Of a stretch of 64,000 bases of DNA, positions 10,032-23,900 are shown one piece after another (the stretch's first letter is position 1; the number at the start of each line of letters is the position of its first letter). The stretch comes from Odiellus spinosus (lineage: Eukaryota; Arthropoda; Arachnida; Opiliones; Phalangiidae). The notes beneath the pieces were generated by a model. That model worked only from the letters and a program-made list of their open reading frames with translations. It ran no database searches and was not told the DNA's origin. The translations under genes and the position numbers were made by a program. The DNA lies in NCBI GenBank assembly GCA_963920705.1, contig OY987239.1, positions 8,496,504 to 8,560,503 of the forward strand, read 5' to 3'.

Positions 10032-11817
10032 TAAAAACAAATTGCAGGCCTTAAATATGTTTATTTTCAGGCGTTATTTGGACGCGAGGCTCCTGGAGAA
10101 ATTGAACGGGCTAACGATGACGAGAGAGTCTGTATCCTTTACACGAGTAAATAAGCTTTTGAAAATGTGTCCGGCTTTATAAAATTAGACCTTTGCTATA
10201 GGTAGGTATTTAATGGTAACATGTGCCAAGAACAAAATGGAGGTGAATTTTGTTAGAATATTAGGTTATTGTTCGCGATTTTGCCATGGCCCGGCTGTTT
10301 ATAAATTTTCTATTTGATTGATGTCTAAAGCGCTCGAGATTCGCCCTTTGATGTCATAAAATCTCGAGGGCAGAGCAGAATCAAATAAAACAGACCCACT
10401 TTATTATTTACCTTTTAGAGTTAGGCAAGAAAATGGCTATATAAGCTTTGGCTACAACATTCTCAACCAAGTTGTAACCCTCTATTTTTTGCCGTAGAGT
10501 TATTAAAGGCATTGATAATTTCCGAAATATCTTCAATAAATTATCATGGGAATTAAGACTCCACAAAAAAAAAAGATATGGAATTTGATTTTTCTAATCC
10601 CAATTTGAATTTTCAAAAATATTGAACGATCTGACTAGATCTGTGAGAAGGTCAATGACCTCGTACAGATTTTGGGCCAATTGTGGTGTAAATGGAACAC
10701 GCAAATCCGTACACGATCTGATTGAGATCTTCAAATGAAACATTGGTATAGGCTACTTACTTGAGTTCAAAGGGCACTTTCATAATTTATTGAAATGAAA
10801 CGTTCTTCGCAAACTATTATTGAACTTATCTAGGCCCTACCACCCATTTGAACATCAAAAAAAGTTTTAAGGGTTTATTTGGTTTTATTCCCCAGATATT
10901 GTCTGACAAAATCGCTTGAATTATGGGTGGAAACGTTTCCTTCCCCCATTTTTGAATATTTTAAAATCTAGATTGAATTTTAACTTAAACTAGGATTTCC
11001 CGATGTAATAGTCTATATTTTAACTGGTTAAAGTCTCATCATAAACAGTGATGTGCCGTGGGGGACCACTGTCCGATTTCACATGGAATTACCCCTATAG
11101 GAAGTTTATGTGAAATGTTTGTCCTTAATTATTTGAATTAGATTATATTAAGGATGAAGACATCCTTGTTAACAGATTTATTTCAATCCCTAAAGACAAA
11201 GGTAAGAAAATGTATTCTTGGTTTCACCATCTCAGGGCGAATAATTTTCAAGATCACTACCTCCCGTTTTCAGTAGAGGGGAGGGAAAAATGTGAAATAA
11301 ATACAGACTGCAAATACCCCTCGCTAAAACATACTATATTAGAATTCTAAATCAATAATTCATATTAATTTACTAGGGATTGTTAATTAACAAAAAATTT
11401 AACACGTTTTTCTTTAAAATACCCGAAATGGCTGATTACTTTCAGTAATTGTGTTGCCAATATGCGTGTTTCAGTCAATTGTGCCCATAAAGTGAGGATA
11501 ATATTTTCATCTGGAGATGCACTTAGATTCTCAATGAGCAAATACTGTTTTAAAAATACCTTACTAATAAAGGATAGAAGTTACTCTGGTAAAGAGATTT
11601 GGTTTAAACAATTTTTTCGAATAAGTTATAGAAATTTTTTACCACGTCCAAGTATATAAAAATTAAGTTAAAGGGAATGATAAAAACGTTATGTGTAAAA
11701 AGTGCTGCCAATTGAATTTGTCGCATCGGTTTGACGTCTTAGTCTAGTAGTTATGACCCTGTAGTTGTAAAGTCGGTGCTCCTACTGGGGTTCCAACGGA
11801 TATCGTTAAAAATGGTT
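10032..11817. other. Gene-free spacer
   Basis: AT-rich with no protein-like frame. A short open stretch at 11462-11659 has neither domain signature nor splice context and I do not call it. No clear inverted repeats. Confidence 0.45.
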
Positions 11818-12104
11818 CCCTTACCAAAAAAGTTAGTCTTAAGAGGTCTTGGGGAAGTCTTTCAGGTGTCTTATTTAGTCTAAAGAGGTCTTGGGGAAGT
11901 CTTCCATTACGTCAATAAGTCTTGGGAAGTCCTAAAGACTTCCCCAAGTGTCTAACCCTTACCAAAAAGGGTTAGTCTTAAGAGGTTTTGGGGAAGTCTT
12001 TCAGGTGTCTTAAGAGGTCTTGGGGACGTGTTAAAGACTTCCCCAAAACTTTTGTAGTGTTCTTGAGGACCTCTTCAGATCAGACTAACTTTTTTCAGTA
12101 AGGG
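11818..12104 (+). mobile_element. Compound CCCTTACC-family MITE (copy within copy)
   Basis: A left terminus CCCTTACCAAAAAAGTTAG at 11818 is followed at 11956 by a second left terminus CCCTTACCAAAAAGGGTTAG. Only one right terminus is present (ending GTAAGGG at 12104). This fits insertion of one copy into another, or unequal recombination between copies. Confidence 0.85.
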
Positions 12105-13557
12105 CTACAATGTTCTCATGGAAATTATAGATAAAATTAATGAATGACATTCCCTCAAAGAAACTGGATAAGTGGACACAAATGTTACCACCTCTTTATT
12201 AGAAACTTCTTTGTCAGTTTCCGGTAAATTACTTCGATGGTGCTGTCTTACTCTTGATTCATTCTCTCTGAGATGGTGATAATTTCTTACTAACTATACA
12301 TTTTCAATGTTTTTACAACTAAATTACAATAGGAAACTTGAACTGCGCAGCATTCGTGGCTGGAATAATTGAAGCAGTTCTTGTTGGCTGTGGATTTGTA
12401 AGTCGTACTATTTGAATATTCATTTTTAAAACAGTTGAGAGAGAGAATCATTTCTTTTTGTATTCTGATATGATCTACCCAATATTTAACTCTCTTAAGT
12501 ACAGAGAGAGTCGTCTGAATTTGCGCAGATTGCGCTGAGTTTGAAAAAGGAATATTTTTAAAATTAGTGCTTAGTAAGCAACAAGTCAAACATTTTAAAC
12601 CATTGAAAACGACAATTAAAAACAAAGGTGAAATTAAGCTATTAGTTTCATATATTTTCCACCTTCTAATGGGATCTTGAAGTAACGAAGTTTTTTTTTC
12701 ATATGATAGCGTATGCTAAGGCGAATTATAAAAGTTAAAACTAGTATTTAATTTGAAGAAACTTCATTTAAACATGGTGAAATTACTGAAATTGAGGCTT
12801 TCATCGATTTTTCATGCACTCCGATTATAAATTGAGTAGCATTTTTGGAAAGATAGTAAAAAACTGATTCAAAATGTATAAGGTGTTACATTATTATTAT
12901 TATTATTAAGAGAGGGGCGGTCGGACAAATAAGAACGTGTACTTTGACTAGTAGTCCATTGTACAACCCCAAATAGGTCAAAACTTAGCTTTACCGGGAT
13001 ATCTGAAATTTTCCAATTTCTGGTGAATAAATTCACGAGCTTGGCACGAGATCAATTTGACCAGGTCCGAAACGAGTCTACTTTAATTATTAGTGAGAAG
13101 AGTTGAAAATAGGTTTTTGAATGAATGGATATGATTACGAATTGTGAAGAAATACATTTGTAATTCGATGTTTGTTTTCTTTGTACTTGGCTTGTAGCCG
13201 GCGAAAGTTACTGCTCACTGGCACGAAGGCACCACCTTCAGCATAAGGTTTGACGATTCGGTTATTTCTAGAATCAAAGCCATGGAAAATAGATAAAAAC
13301 TTGATACTTCTTCGAATCCTCAACTATGTCACTCTTTATTTGTTACTATCTAATTCTCTCAGTAAATATTATTTATAAAGAAATTTCACTAATTTTCTTT
13401 CATGGCTAATATTGAGCCCTGGTATGTACTACTTCCAGTTTCGGTGGGATTCCCGATTATTGTTCAAAAAATAAGAAACAATTAAGGTGTATACCAGGGT
13501 AGAAACTTTGCCTTAACCATTCATAAAGAAATCGCAATAATTAGGTTTTATATTCAC
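12105..13557. other. Gene-free spacer
   Basis: No supported gene. A right-end fragment of the CCTGACTCGA-type element (GATCAATTTGACCAGGTCCG) lies at about 12990-13082. A short (ATT)n run occurs near 12890. Confidence 0.45.
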
Positions 13558-13835
13558 TTTGAATTCAAGCCTAAATAGCAAAATGGCCTAAATAGTCTGC
13601 TGGAGGCTATTTAGGCCCTAAATTGGGTTTAAATAGTGTTGTAGACTATATATAGGCCCAAATTTTGAGCCTAATTAGCAATGACCATGTGGTGAAGGCT
13701 ATATTTATACACAAAATTGTTTTAAAGTAAAAATCCGAGCCAAAATTGTATTTGGGCCTAAATAGGCTTTAGCAGACTCCAGACTAATTAGGCCTATGCT
13801 TCCTGGTGGCTATTTAGGCCCAAAATTAAGGGCTA
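13558..13835. repeat. Degenerate tandem repeat based on GGCCTAAATAGCC
   Basis: Repeated, partly palindromic words such as GCCTAAATAG, CTATTTAGGCCC and GCCTAATTAG every 40-60 bp. A related fragment lies in FREM1 intron sequence at about 20435-20515. Confidence 0.65.
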
Positions 13836-14058
13836 AAGAACCACTTTGTTTCTATAAAACATTTCTTTTTATGGGTCATTTGAATGGGTCGTATAATTCA
13901 TATAAATTACTATACTTTCAAACATATCCTATATTATCCCGGATTTCCATGAATTATCCTATAATTTATAATATACATTTCACAATCAAAAAATATTGAT
14001 ATGTCGTAATAAAATTTAATGTTTTGCATAAGCAGACCCTATTAGCCAAGATTTGTAT

Positions 14059-14413
14059 ATTGCCAAGAATAGATTCAACACAAGAATATCGAACCGTACG
14101 CTATACCTCTGGTATAACGCTAGTTTCGAGCGGATGGAGCTTACTAGGTTTGACGTTATATGCGTTTTTATTTTCACCCTATCATGAGCTTTCGAGGTCC
14201 GCGACAGAGAGCTGGCTCTGCCGGCAGCGCCTATCCCCGCAGCCTGATATCCTCCCTTCCCCCCCCCCCGCACTTATCGTGGAAAACCGCCAATCTCTTC
14301 CTGTGCACGTGACATAAGGCGCAGCGTAAGACCTCCGTAGGCTCTATCCGCTTGAGGCTAGCGCGCGGACAAAGGGATAGCTCTTCTATATTCTTGTGTT
14401 AAATCTATTCTTG
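14059..14413. mobile_element. Possible TIR element with GC-rich core
   Basis: CAAGAATAGATTCAACACAA at the left is mirrored by TTGTGTTAAATCTATTCTTG at the right. The core is much more GC-rich than its surroundings (around 14190-14370) and includes a C9-10 run. The outer flanks (GACCCTATTAGCCAAGATTT and CCTATATTTCCTATAAGGAG) recur near 39775 and 40095, so this interval may be part of a longer repeat family. Confidence 0.5.
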
Positions 14414-14793
14414 ATATTGCTTCTAACAATTAGAGCTAGAGCATCCCAAAGGAATCTCAACCAAACTCGATCTAAATGGTTTTGTGCGAATCTAAACAAA
14501 TTCAATCCTATATTTTCAAAAAATAATCCTATATTTCCTATAAGGAGCCGAAATTTATGACTGGGCGCCATGAAGACGAATTCTCATTGACATCTGCATT
14601 TCTACACTTTTTTTTGGTACGCGGAGTCTAACTTTGATCATTAACCCAGAATTACTGCAAAAACTTTGGTGAGTTTGAATATTTTTAAAGCATATTTAAG
14701 TCCAAATTGATCCGTATTCAGAGTATAGTATCCCCATTACGTAAAACTTGACAAAAACCATAGCATCGAAAGCAAAATTGCATTAATATAGTA

Positions 14794-14799
14794 TTTATT
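14794..14799 (-). terminator. Polyadenylation signal of the FREM1-like gene
   Basis: TTTATT on the plus strand (AATAAA on minus), about 130 nt after the stop codon of the FREM1-like gene. Confidence 0.55.
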
Positions 14800-14928
14800 T
14801 CTTCAATAATCAGATCAACTTGATTATACATTATTTTCTGATCCACATTAAAGATTGCGGAGAGTCAAAGACCTACAACAAGGAAAAAGTTTAACAAAAA
14901 ATAAGCGCAAAAACATTTCGCGTAGTAT

Positions 14929-17900
14929 CTAGTTAAGTAGCTTAGGCGATTTCTGGCAAATATAAGTTTGACTATTAGTATCGCAATTTCTGGCTATCCA
15001 AACGCCATCTCTTTTGGCAACTGCGCATCGGTTTTGTAAACGACGTTTACTCAATTTCATGCCTTCTTTGAAGTTTCTATAACCATTAGAAGCTGGTACA
15101 TGAGATGTATTGCCGTAACTCCATTCAATGGAACCCTTGGGAATGTACAAACCTAAAAGATAAGCAAATTAACGTAAAGTTACATCAGTGTTACAGATAT
15201 TAACCTAGTTATGGCATCTTTTGAAGCGCAGTATAATATCCATTTACCAAACTTGTTTTAATATCAGTTGTGACAGGAACGAAAAAGGGAAATATATATT
15301 TTAAGCTATACCTATCCAGTAGGGTCTTTTAGCCAATTTATTCAACCAGGCCTGATGATCCTCGGACTGTACAGCAACTAACTCTCCTTTCATTTGACTT
15401 TGGCAAACAAACTGTGCCATCGACCATGTTAGAAAATTTTTGAACCATTTGTAGCACAGCTCGTGAAAGCTCTGCCAACCTTTGTTGAGAAAACAAAAAT
15501 TGTATGGCAATCGAGATAAGTCGGCTACATTACTTAAATGTATGGTTCCGCATAAATTTGGATACATTTTTTTTATTCTATACTATATAGGAGACACTGA
15601 AAGTAAACTAAAGCTTACAACCTGACTTGATTCGGGTTGTGCCAAGCTTTTGAATCAAATCTTCATAAATTGAAAAAATTTACGAGGCAGTTTTTAACCT
15701 ATAATGTGAAGTTGGTTTTCCTTTGAAAAGAGCCTGTCAACTTTTTCAGTTTCTGAAGATTGAATTCTCGGGCTCTAGCTAGTGTAAAATTAATTTGACA
15801 AGGTCCAAATCCAGGCAGGTTGAATGCCTTCTTTAAATTAATGATCAACATCAACTTTGATCAAAAATTATCAGAAAATTTAATTTTTTTGTGTTAAAAT
15901 ACCGTAATTTGAAATATCAAACCTTTTTCACAAGATGGTGAAATTTCTATTTGATTTTGTGTCCATGGTAACCAACTTTTGCCATTGCATCGTACGAATC
16001 GTGTCGAGTTTTCCATAAATTGCAATAAACCGTAGTTAATTTCGTTGCAAGCCTGAAAATGGATGTGTTATAGGCACAGTTACGGGACAGTTGGGAAATA
16101 CTCATTACTTCATTCAAAAAAGGGTTTCTTAGGTGACCTGTAACTTGGTTTGTCGTACTTGACACGTTCTTTACACATCTTTCTACATTATTGGGTAGTA
16201 AGTTAATTAGTTGGTGTGTTTTCAGGATTACCTTAATTATCCCAAAATTAATTTAGGTCGTTTGAGTTTCAAATAACTAAAAAATTTAGTTAAAAAAACA
16301 ACTGTGCATACAAAATTGCTTACCATGGCTTGAATCGTATATATTAATGATTGCTGTGTCAGGGTAAACTACCAAGGCGTTAATAGGATTGGTTAACGTC
16401 AAAGTAAGCTGCTCCATGCTTGTTTCCAATTGATTATCCTTTATTAATTCCAAAATCCAGTCGACTGATTTGATGCCTGATAAAGTTTTCCGGACGAAAT
16501 AGAATATTTATTATCAGAAATGTATTTATGTAGAACTAACACTTCTTCCCTGAGTAAGTTAAAAACTAATTTCTAGCTTAATATTTGTGTATACATTTTT
16601 TAACATTGGATAATGCCTGGGTATTAGAAAATCACTTTTTGTTGAGCAGGTTGCAATTACCTCCCTTTAAAATCTAGATAACAGCCCTTACGATAAAAAA
16701 GTTAGTCTGATCTGAAGAGGTCCTCCAAAAAGTCTTGGGGAAGTCTTTAAGACCTCCCCAAGACCTCTTAAGACTATACATAAGACACCCGAAAGACTTC
16801 CCCAAGACCTCTTAAGACTAACTTTTTTTTTTATGGGAGATAAAGCTCAAGTTTGGCACCATTATGGACTTATACATCTGATTTAGGCCCAACGTATCTG
16901 ATAAGTAGGTTTTCCTCTACTTTGGTTCGTGACAGTGAACCTTTCCAAATTTTCCTCAATTTAACGTTAGCAAGAAGGATCAGATAAGGAGAGGAAAAGT
17001 GGGGCTGCGTTGAGTTAGAGAGAGAAGAGCCAACCTCCCACTCGGGTGGAAAGGGGGGATAGGAAATTCTCGAGGTAAACTGTTGTCACGTGGTCGCTAG
17101 CTAGCGCGTCTCATAAAGGATTAGTTTTACCCACGTGACAACAATTTACCACGAAGCATCTCTACCCCCGTCTGTCCCCCGTTCTCCCAGAGTGGGAGTT
17201 TAGGCCGACGCAGTAGGAGCCGCGCCGTTCCCACTTTTCCTCTCCTTATCTGATCCTTCTTGACGTTAGTATGTAAAGAAAAAATAGATTTAAGATGGTG
17301 TTGAACAGTCTGTGTAAATTCGTCAACTAACTTTCATTTCCATGGTTATTTCATTATAATGAAATGAGTTTGTCATTCGGCTCAGCCACCAAACAATGTT
17401 ACTCAGCGTATTTCTTGTAAATTAGACTTACCAATGTCAAACTGTATCTGAGAGGTGGTTCCTGGTTTAAAATCCTTCATAATCTCCGCAGTTCTCCCTT
17501 GCATTTCCACTGTCACAAATAAAATATCGTCTAATCGACCTTTTCTTGAAATTTCAATTGCAACGTTCCCTTCGTTTTCACATACTTCGTAGTATAGTTT
17601 TGAAAAGTGTAATTCGCTCCATGTAAAGTTGATTCTAAACAGAAAAATGGTTTGTGCGTGTGGATTTAATTTGAAAACAGCTCTGCCCCAGAATTTGTCC
17701 CTCGAAAAATCATCTTCCCTTATGCACTCAGCATACCTTTGACTATATAATGTCATCTACTAAGCAAGAACAGAAGGCGACTTTAAAAGGGCTTTAGAAA
17801 AAGCAGATTGACTTCTTAAAGCAGGGGTCTAACAGTAAGGAACTATGTAGTTTATCAAAGGTGGTACTAGATGGTGATTCAGTTTAGCTTTCAAGCTCTT

Positions 17901-20900
17901 CATTTTGGTAACCGGAGGCTTTAGCTATTGGACAGTATGGGATCATGTGCACAAGGGAGTGCTAATTGGCCGGATCTCTTTTTTTCCTAAATTCTAACGC
18001 ATGCGGCCCATACTCTTTCAAAGCAGATGACATAGTATGATTTTATAAAACAATTTTTGTCATATTTTGGCAATGCTTCAATATAAAAGTTATTATTTTT
18101 TCTTAAGTTTATGATAATGTAGATTTAGAAAAATCAAAAATGTGTTTCTTCAGTTTAATTTATCCTAGCTTATCCCTATTTTATTAGGGAGTTTTTTATA
18201 AAATTCTGGTAATAACGATGTGTTATCAAAATGCATGGTGTGCTTTTTGTTAGTCAACAACGGAGCTTGGCATTAGGAAACTCAGATGTTTCATTTAAAC
18301 TCTTGGGTTACTAACTGTTCATACCTATATGTATTTCCTTTTTGATCTTGCGCAATTATTGTATCTTCAGTGATGTCATTTCTTGACATGGAACGTAGAA
18401 TGTAGGCTATATTGTGACCCAATATTTGTTCCAACGTAAAGGATTCTACAATCGTGCGTCCATCTTTGTATAATTTGATATCTCCATGGTTTGGTCGAGT
18501 TACGATCTTGAAATTTTTATTCTCAGTATGCCCAGTTCTTGACCGATATTTTATAAGAAATCCCTTCTGATTGTTATCAAAATCCAACATTTGATCCACA
18601 TATAATTCATCAACGTTTTTTTCGCTTGTAATTATCCCATGAGGCTCCAATCTCTTCGTTAAGTCGAAACTAAAGAAATAATTCGGTAATTTATAGACAT
18701 TAAATTATTGCATCTTCGGTAATTTACCGGTGTTTTACAATGGTGAAAATAATTAAGTCTTTGCTACCATAACAGGGTGACCACAGTACCTATATTAATT
18801 TTACCTTTATTTTCAATGCGTTCAGTTTTTAAAGATTTTTTGAGAGTCATTGTCGTACAAGGAACAAAACTGAATAGGCACCAAAAGGAATAGATCCACT
18901 TTTGGAGAGCTATTCCATAGTTCCGTGGGCATTTGTAACCATATGGTAACGCTGGCCCAACTCATCTCTGATTGTTGGGGAAGGTCTTACGTCCCAGACT
19001 TTTTATAATATCTATCCATTTCTGCCAAAAGCTATGTTTTCCTTTAATTTCCTATAAATCGATTTCCTATTTTCCTAAGTTTGTGATGTGGTCACCCTGC
19101 CGTAGTATTTGGTAAATTAAAGTGACCAGAAAACCTGTTTTCAAACAAGTTAGGTTATTTGAAACAAACAATATATGTTTAAAATCAATATTTACCCCTC
19201 AAAAACATTTGTCAAAATTATTTAAAGCAACTAGCGGCTCAGGAGGAGCCCGTGTGATAGTCTCGTCCCTGATGCACGCCAAATATGATTGTTAAAGGCA
19301 AGAACTATTGGGACCCCCACATACACTTATACATCCCTCCCTTCTGCCTTTAGTAAGGTAAATTGTCCAGCTTAAAAAAATTTAGGAGATCTATAGCTGC
19401 CAGTTGCTCGCGAAAATGACAAAAACTAAGTTTATTTCGAAATCAACGTGTAGGTTCAGTTATTTCCAAAATTGATGTTTTTCAATTTTTTACAGTATTT
19501 TCTACCCTAAAAATCGTAACTAGAAATTCTTGAACCCAGGTTTTCTGTTAAATTACTAACATTTCTAGTCATTTGCACTCTAAAATTTAGATTACGTACC
19601 TGCCACTATTACGTTTAATATTTCCAAGAATCTTTACAAAGATCCTTATTTTATCCAATTCCTGATTTTGTAACTTTGAAATGACTTCAAAATTGTCTGT
19701 AGAATTGTGTGTGGGTATGGGACCACTTTGGTTGTAGGCAATACGAGCATTAACCAGATCCCAGTACGCAAAATCGGCAATGGCTACTCCAGGATCTCGC
19801 ATACTCTCCAATTGACCATAAACCGGCATTTTAGCCAATTCAAATTTTAGCGTTTCCAGATCTTTTATTTGTTCTTCAACATTGAGAATGTCTTCGTTTA
19901 AGATGGTATATCCGCCAACGAAGACCGAAATGATTGTTGATTTCAGGTTCGGTCTCTCGGGGTAGCTAATGTTGGACTCAGACTCAAAAATTATTTTAAA
20001 TGTAGCTGAAGAAGTGTTGCGAATACCATCACTGACTATGAATTCTATTTCTTCCGTCCCTGTTGTGTAGTTTGTCCTTAAGTATCTGAAATCGCCAAAA
20101 AACATTCTTATTGGGACCCCTGTGGGAAACAACTATGCCCACATATATCTTCATCACGCAGTATCTTCGTTTAAACATGTATTTGTTTCAACTTATCTTT
20201 ATTATGTATGGCATATTATTATTTGACATCTAACCCGTGCTTGCATATATGGCGAATGAATTACATGCACTTTACTGTGCCATAGTGCTATTTCGTGAAA
20301 CACTAAGGGAATTGTATTGTGAGAAATGCTGTTTAGGGAGCCGCTGTTTCAGGGAACACTACTGTGAGAAATGCTAGAGGAATTCCTGAATATTTAGCCA
20401 AAATAGCTGCAAAGTTGAGTGACGTTATCTATTTTGCCTTAAATTGGGCCTAATTAGCAAGGTACCTAATTAGCGAATCATCTATTTAATCCCATAATTT
20501 GGGCCTATTTTCCAATTCAAAACTTTATTTTACCTGACCAAATTGGAGTTAATATCTTCTTGAGAAAACTGACTGACAGAAACCGTTAGCGTCGTACTAC
20601 CTTCTAAAACCAAAACACCAAACTTGACAGTTCCTGGCGCGACGTGAAAGTTAATGAGGTTAGCTGGTGTGTCGTCATCAACCGCCAATAAATAAGACGA
20701 TGACAGGATGATTTGGGCATCACTGGGATCCGTATCATTGCCTTTCATAATTATTGGGTAATTACGAATCAAAACTGGCAACAAGTCGTCGATTGGTGTT
20801 ATTACAACGTTCAAAGTCTCAATTCTTTTAAAAACTCCGTCGTCGATGGTCAAATCGAAAGAATCTTTAAAATAAGTCAATTTTAGTTATGGTTAATGAC

Positions 20901-23900
20901 AAGAACCCATTAACAGAAAAAGAATGTGAAAAGGGATCTTATGTTTCGCTATATTACGTTCTCTGAAAAGAACTCAAGGGGATTCGAGATGTTGAAAGCC
21001 ACAAAACCATTCAACGTACCTTTAAAGTTCTCTGAATCATCGTGCTTATAGAAAGCCCTAACATTGAACGTCTCTATAGGCAAAATTCCTTCTAAGGGTG
21101 TAAAAGCTGTCCTTTGCGTAGCTGATGGTTGTGACATAACCAGAATGGCGCCAAAACGAGGTGGGGATGCCACGGAAACGAATACAGTGTCTGATGGGAA
21201 ATCTCGATCAGATACGGAAAAAATATCGGCGTGTATCATTGCCATAGCTCCCTCGTTTAAAGTAATATCTTTCTTCAGTGAGGTGATTGGGGGCTCGTCT
21301 GGAACCAGGACAATGGTGACCATATATGTTGTGACAGTTGAATTGTGTACGCCGTCTGACGCCGTTATCTGGAAGTAGTCGTATTCGGGCTCAAAGCCGC
21401 TGAAAATGGTTAAATTTGTATGAAGTGCAGGCCCTGATCATTTGTTTGTGGAACAGCATTGCTCTTAGAGCAACGCGTCCATGAAGCTATCTTTTACTAT
21501 AGACCCATAAAGAAAAATTTACTACGGTCAATGGAGTATCGTCAGAGCATTTTGGAAAATCAGTAATTTGATTGGTTTGCTTGACCTGGGGTGTTTACGT
21601 ATAGAAGTGTGTTTTTAGAAATTATATGAGAAATCGCAACTGACCAGTTTCTATTGTTTTTAGTCTGTCTAAATCGATTAAAAATAACTTGTTTCCAGAG
21701 TCTAGTATCCGTTTAAACAGAACCAAAAAAGGGGCAAGCCTATGCTATGGAGATATTCAAAATTTCTCATTTAAATTATGTGGTTTTTGCTTTCATGAAA
21801 GTTTTAGCATCCTGATGTTGTATTAAGTTTCAATATCTGAAAGCTCCTCATGAAAAGTTTTGCGACTTTAGCTATAATTTTCTAAAAATCCTAACTTAGC
21901 GATAAAAGGTGCAAATGTTTAACTTTATGTATTGACAAAATATTTAGTGACTCAGGTTGATTTCGTTATGAAACTATTCATTGGTCTCAATCAAGATTTT
22001 ACAAATGACTGGTGCACCCACTTGGCTAATACCATTCTTCTAGAAAGAATTCTAATATAGAAATGCCTGCTTACCTGTGATTCGCTTGAACATAGACAAT
22101 GTGTCTGTTAGCTAGATCGTATGTTGTAAAACGTTTTAACTGTCCATCCTCGACAATCCTCTCCGTTTCTTTGGTCGAGTTTTGTTTATTCCCTTTGACA
22201 TTGACTAAGAATCCCAGAGAAGGTTGCTTAACGACGAAACACGTCACGTTTTCGGGGTAAGTGTCTTCATCAATAACCGCGATGACCTCGTCCGAAAGCA
22301 CAACGTTGCCGCCCTCTTCAACCACTAAACTACCGTGAACTGATATCCTGGGAGCACGGTTCTCGACTGGTAGGATCACTATCCTTAGTTTCAGGACTGA
22401 CTGTTGCGTTGTCATGGATGGTACCGCTCTATCGCTCACGATGAAGGTTGCTGTGTCTGGGATAGATCTTGGCCCAATTTCAACTCCATTGTGAACATAC
22501 TCCACCTGTTAAAAAAATTCAAGTATAATAATGAGCGGTTGTACAGAAGCCACATTTATATACCTGTCCAAGTCTAACACTCTTTTGAGTGAACCTGGTG
22601 ACCCTTTTCTTGTTTTCTGTAAACCACCCATGAGTCGGTTCGTTAGTCAAAATAAAAATAAGTTCATTGTCCGTAGTGTCCACGTCTTTAGCTGCCAGGT
22701 ACTGCAGAAAAAATCATATGGTATATATGGTTTATGGTTATAGTAAACTTAAATCTGCGCAAACTGGTGTACCTCATCAGAGACAACCACCCGACTGTTT
22801 TCACGAACTTCCAGTCGATTCTTCAAACCACTTAACCACGTCGGCTGCTCGTCATCTAAGGGTTTAATGGCTACTTTCAAAGACGACGACACAAAGTGTT
22901 TTCCATCACTTAGCGCAAATACTATCTGATCTTCAAGCGTCTCCGAGCCATCATGAACGTATCTTTGATGGATGAATTGAACGTTATGTGGGATCAAGCG
23001 CACCCAAATTAGTGTGAATATACTTACTGCAATTGGAGTTTGCTTATTTCCTCTGTATATATAAGATCGCCCACTCTCAGAACACGTCCTTTTCTAAGCA
23101 AGGAGCCATGTAAGGGAACTGTCAGTATGCTCAGTTGAAGTTCACTTTCAGGAGTATCTTGGTCGTATAGTGAGATATCGTTTGAAGAAATGACTGTGTG
23201 GGAACCTTCCTCAGTTGTTAATTGGTTCAGAAGGAGAACTGGAGGCTGTAATCAAGATTTACTTTTGTGCCTAAACTCTTAAAATATTTTTATTGTTATT
23301 TAACTGCACCTGATTGTTTACTGGAAGTACAATGATGTTAAAATGTTCTTCTTGCGCGAATGGTGGGTTTTCACCATTTCGTGTGACGGAGAACGAGAAA
23401 CGAACTTTTAATGGGTAGATACCAATTTCGGAAATGGGTGGAACGTAGCCAACTTTTCGGTGATTTACTTGTTCTTGCGTGAAAGAGAACAGTTCTGGTA
23501 ATGCTCGGTTTTCTTCCAGTGATAGAGCGCTGTCTGCAGCAATAATCCTTCCACCTTCTAAAGAACGCAACAAACTCTGTCTTTAGGAGTAATAATTATA
23601 TTAATATAAAACTGTAAGTCAATTTTATCATTAAGTGTGGCAAATCTAGAATTTAGTGATTAAATATGAAGAAATTAATAAATATCAATCTTAAGGTCCA
23701 CAAATTTCCTTACCATTGGTTCTCAAAGAGTCTAAGACATGTGGAGAGTTTTTGATGGTGTACACTATGTCCCTTGGTCTGCATGACACACATTGATAGT
23801 GAAGCTTTCCTTTATCGAAGTAACCCAGTTCATTCTCTGGAGTAGACAAAGACAAGCTGCTGCTCAGTTCCTTTGCAGGTGGAATACGATTGTCAGTTTT

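Noticed and set aside
13300-13330. TTCGAATC-like word as part of a tRNA gene
   Set aside because: No matching acceptor stem, D-arm or anticodon stem around it.
20949-21019. Read-through end of FREM1-like exon 9 (up to FFSENV)
   Set aside because: Using the GTACGT donor after 21020 gives the canonical HDDSENFKDSFDLTIDDG join; the extension has no family match.
22963-23027. Apparent frameshift between FREM1-like exons 5 and 6
   Set aside because: A 65-nt intron with donor GTAAGT and acceptor ATCAAAG joins LQLQ to YVHDGSET in frame, so the gene is not broken.
23271-23573. Acceptor at the 5' end of the open frame for FREM1-like exon 4
   Set aside because: All AG sites there give the wrong phase; the acceptor at 23558 (TTCTTTAG) restores the frame exactly.
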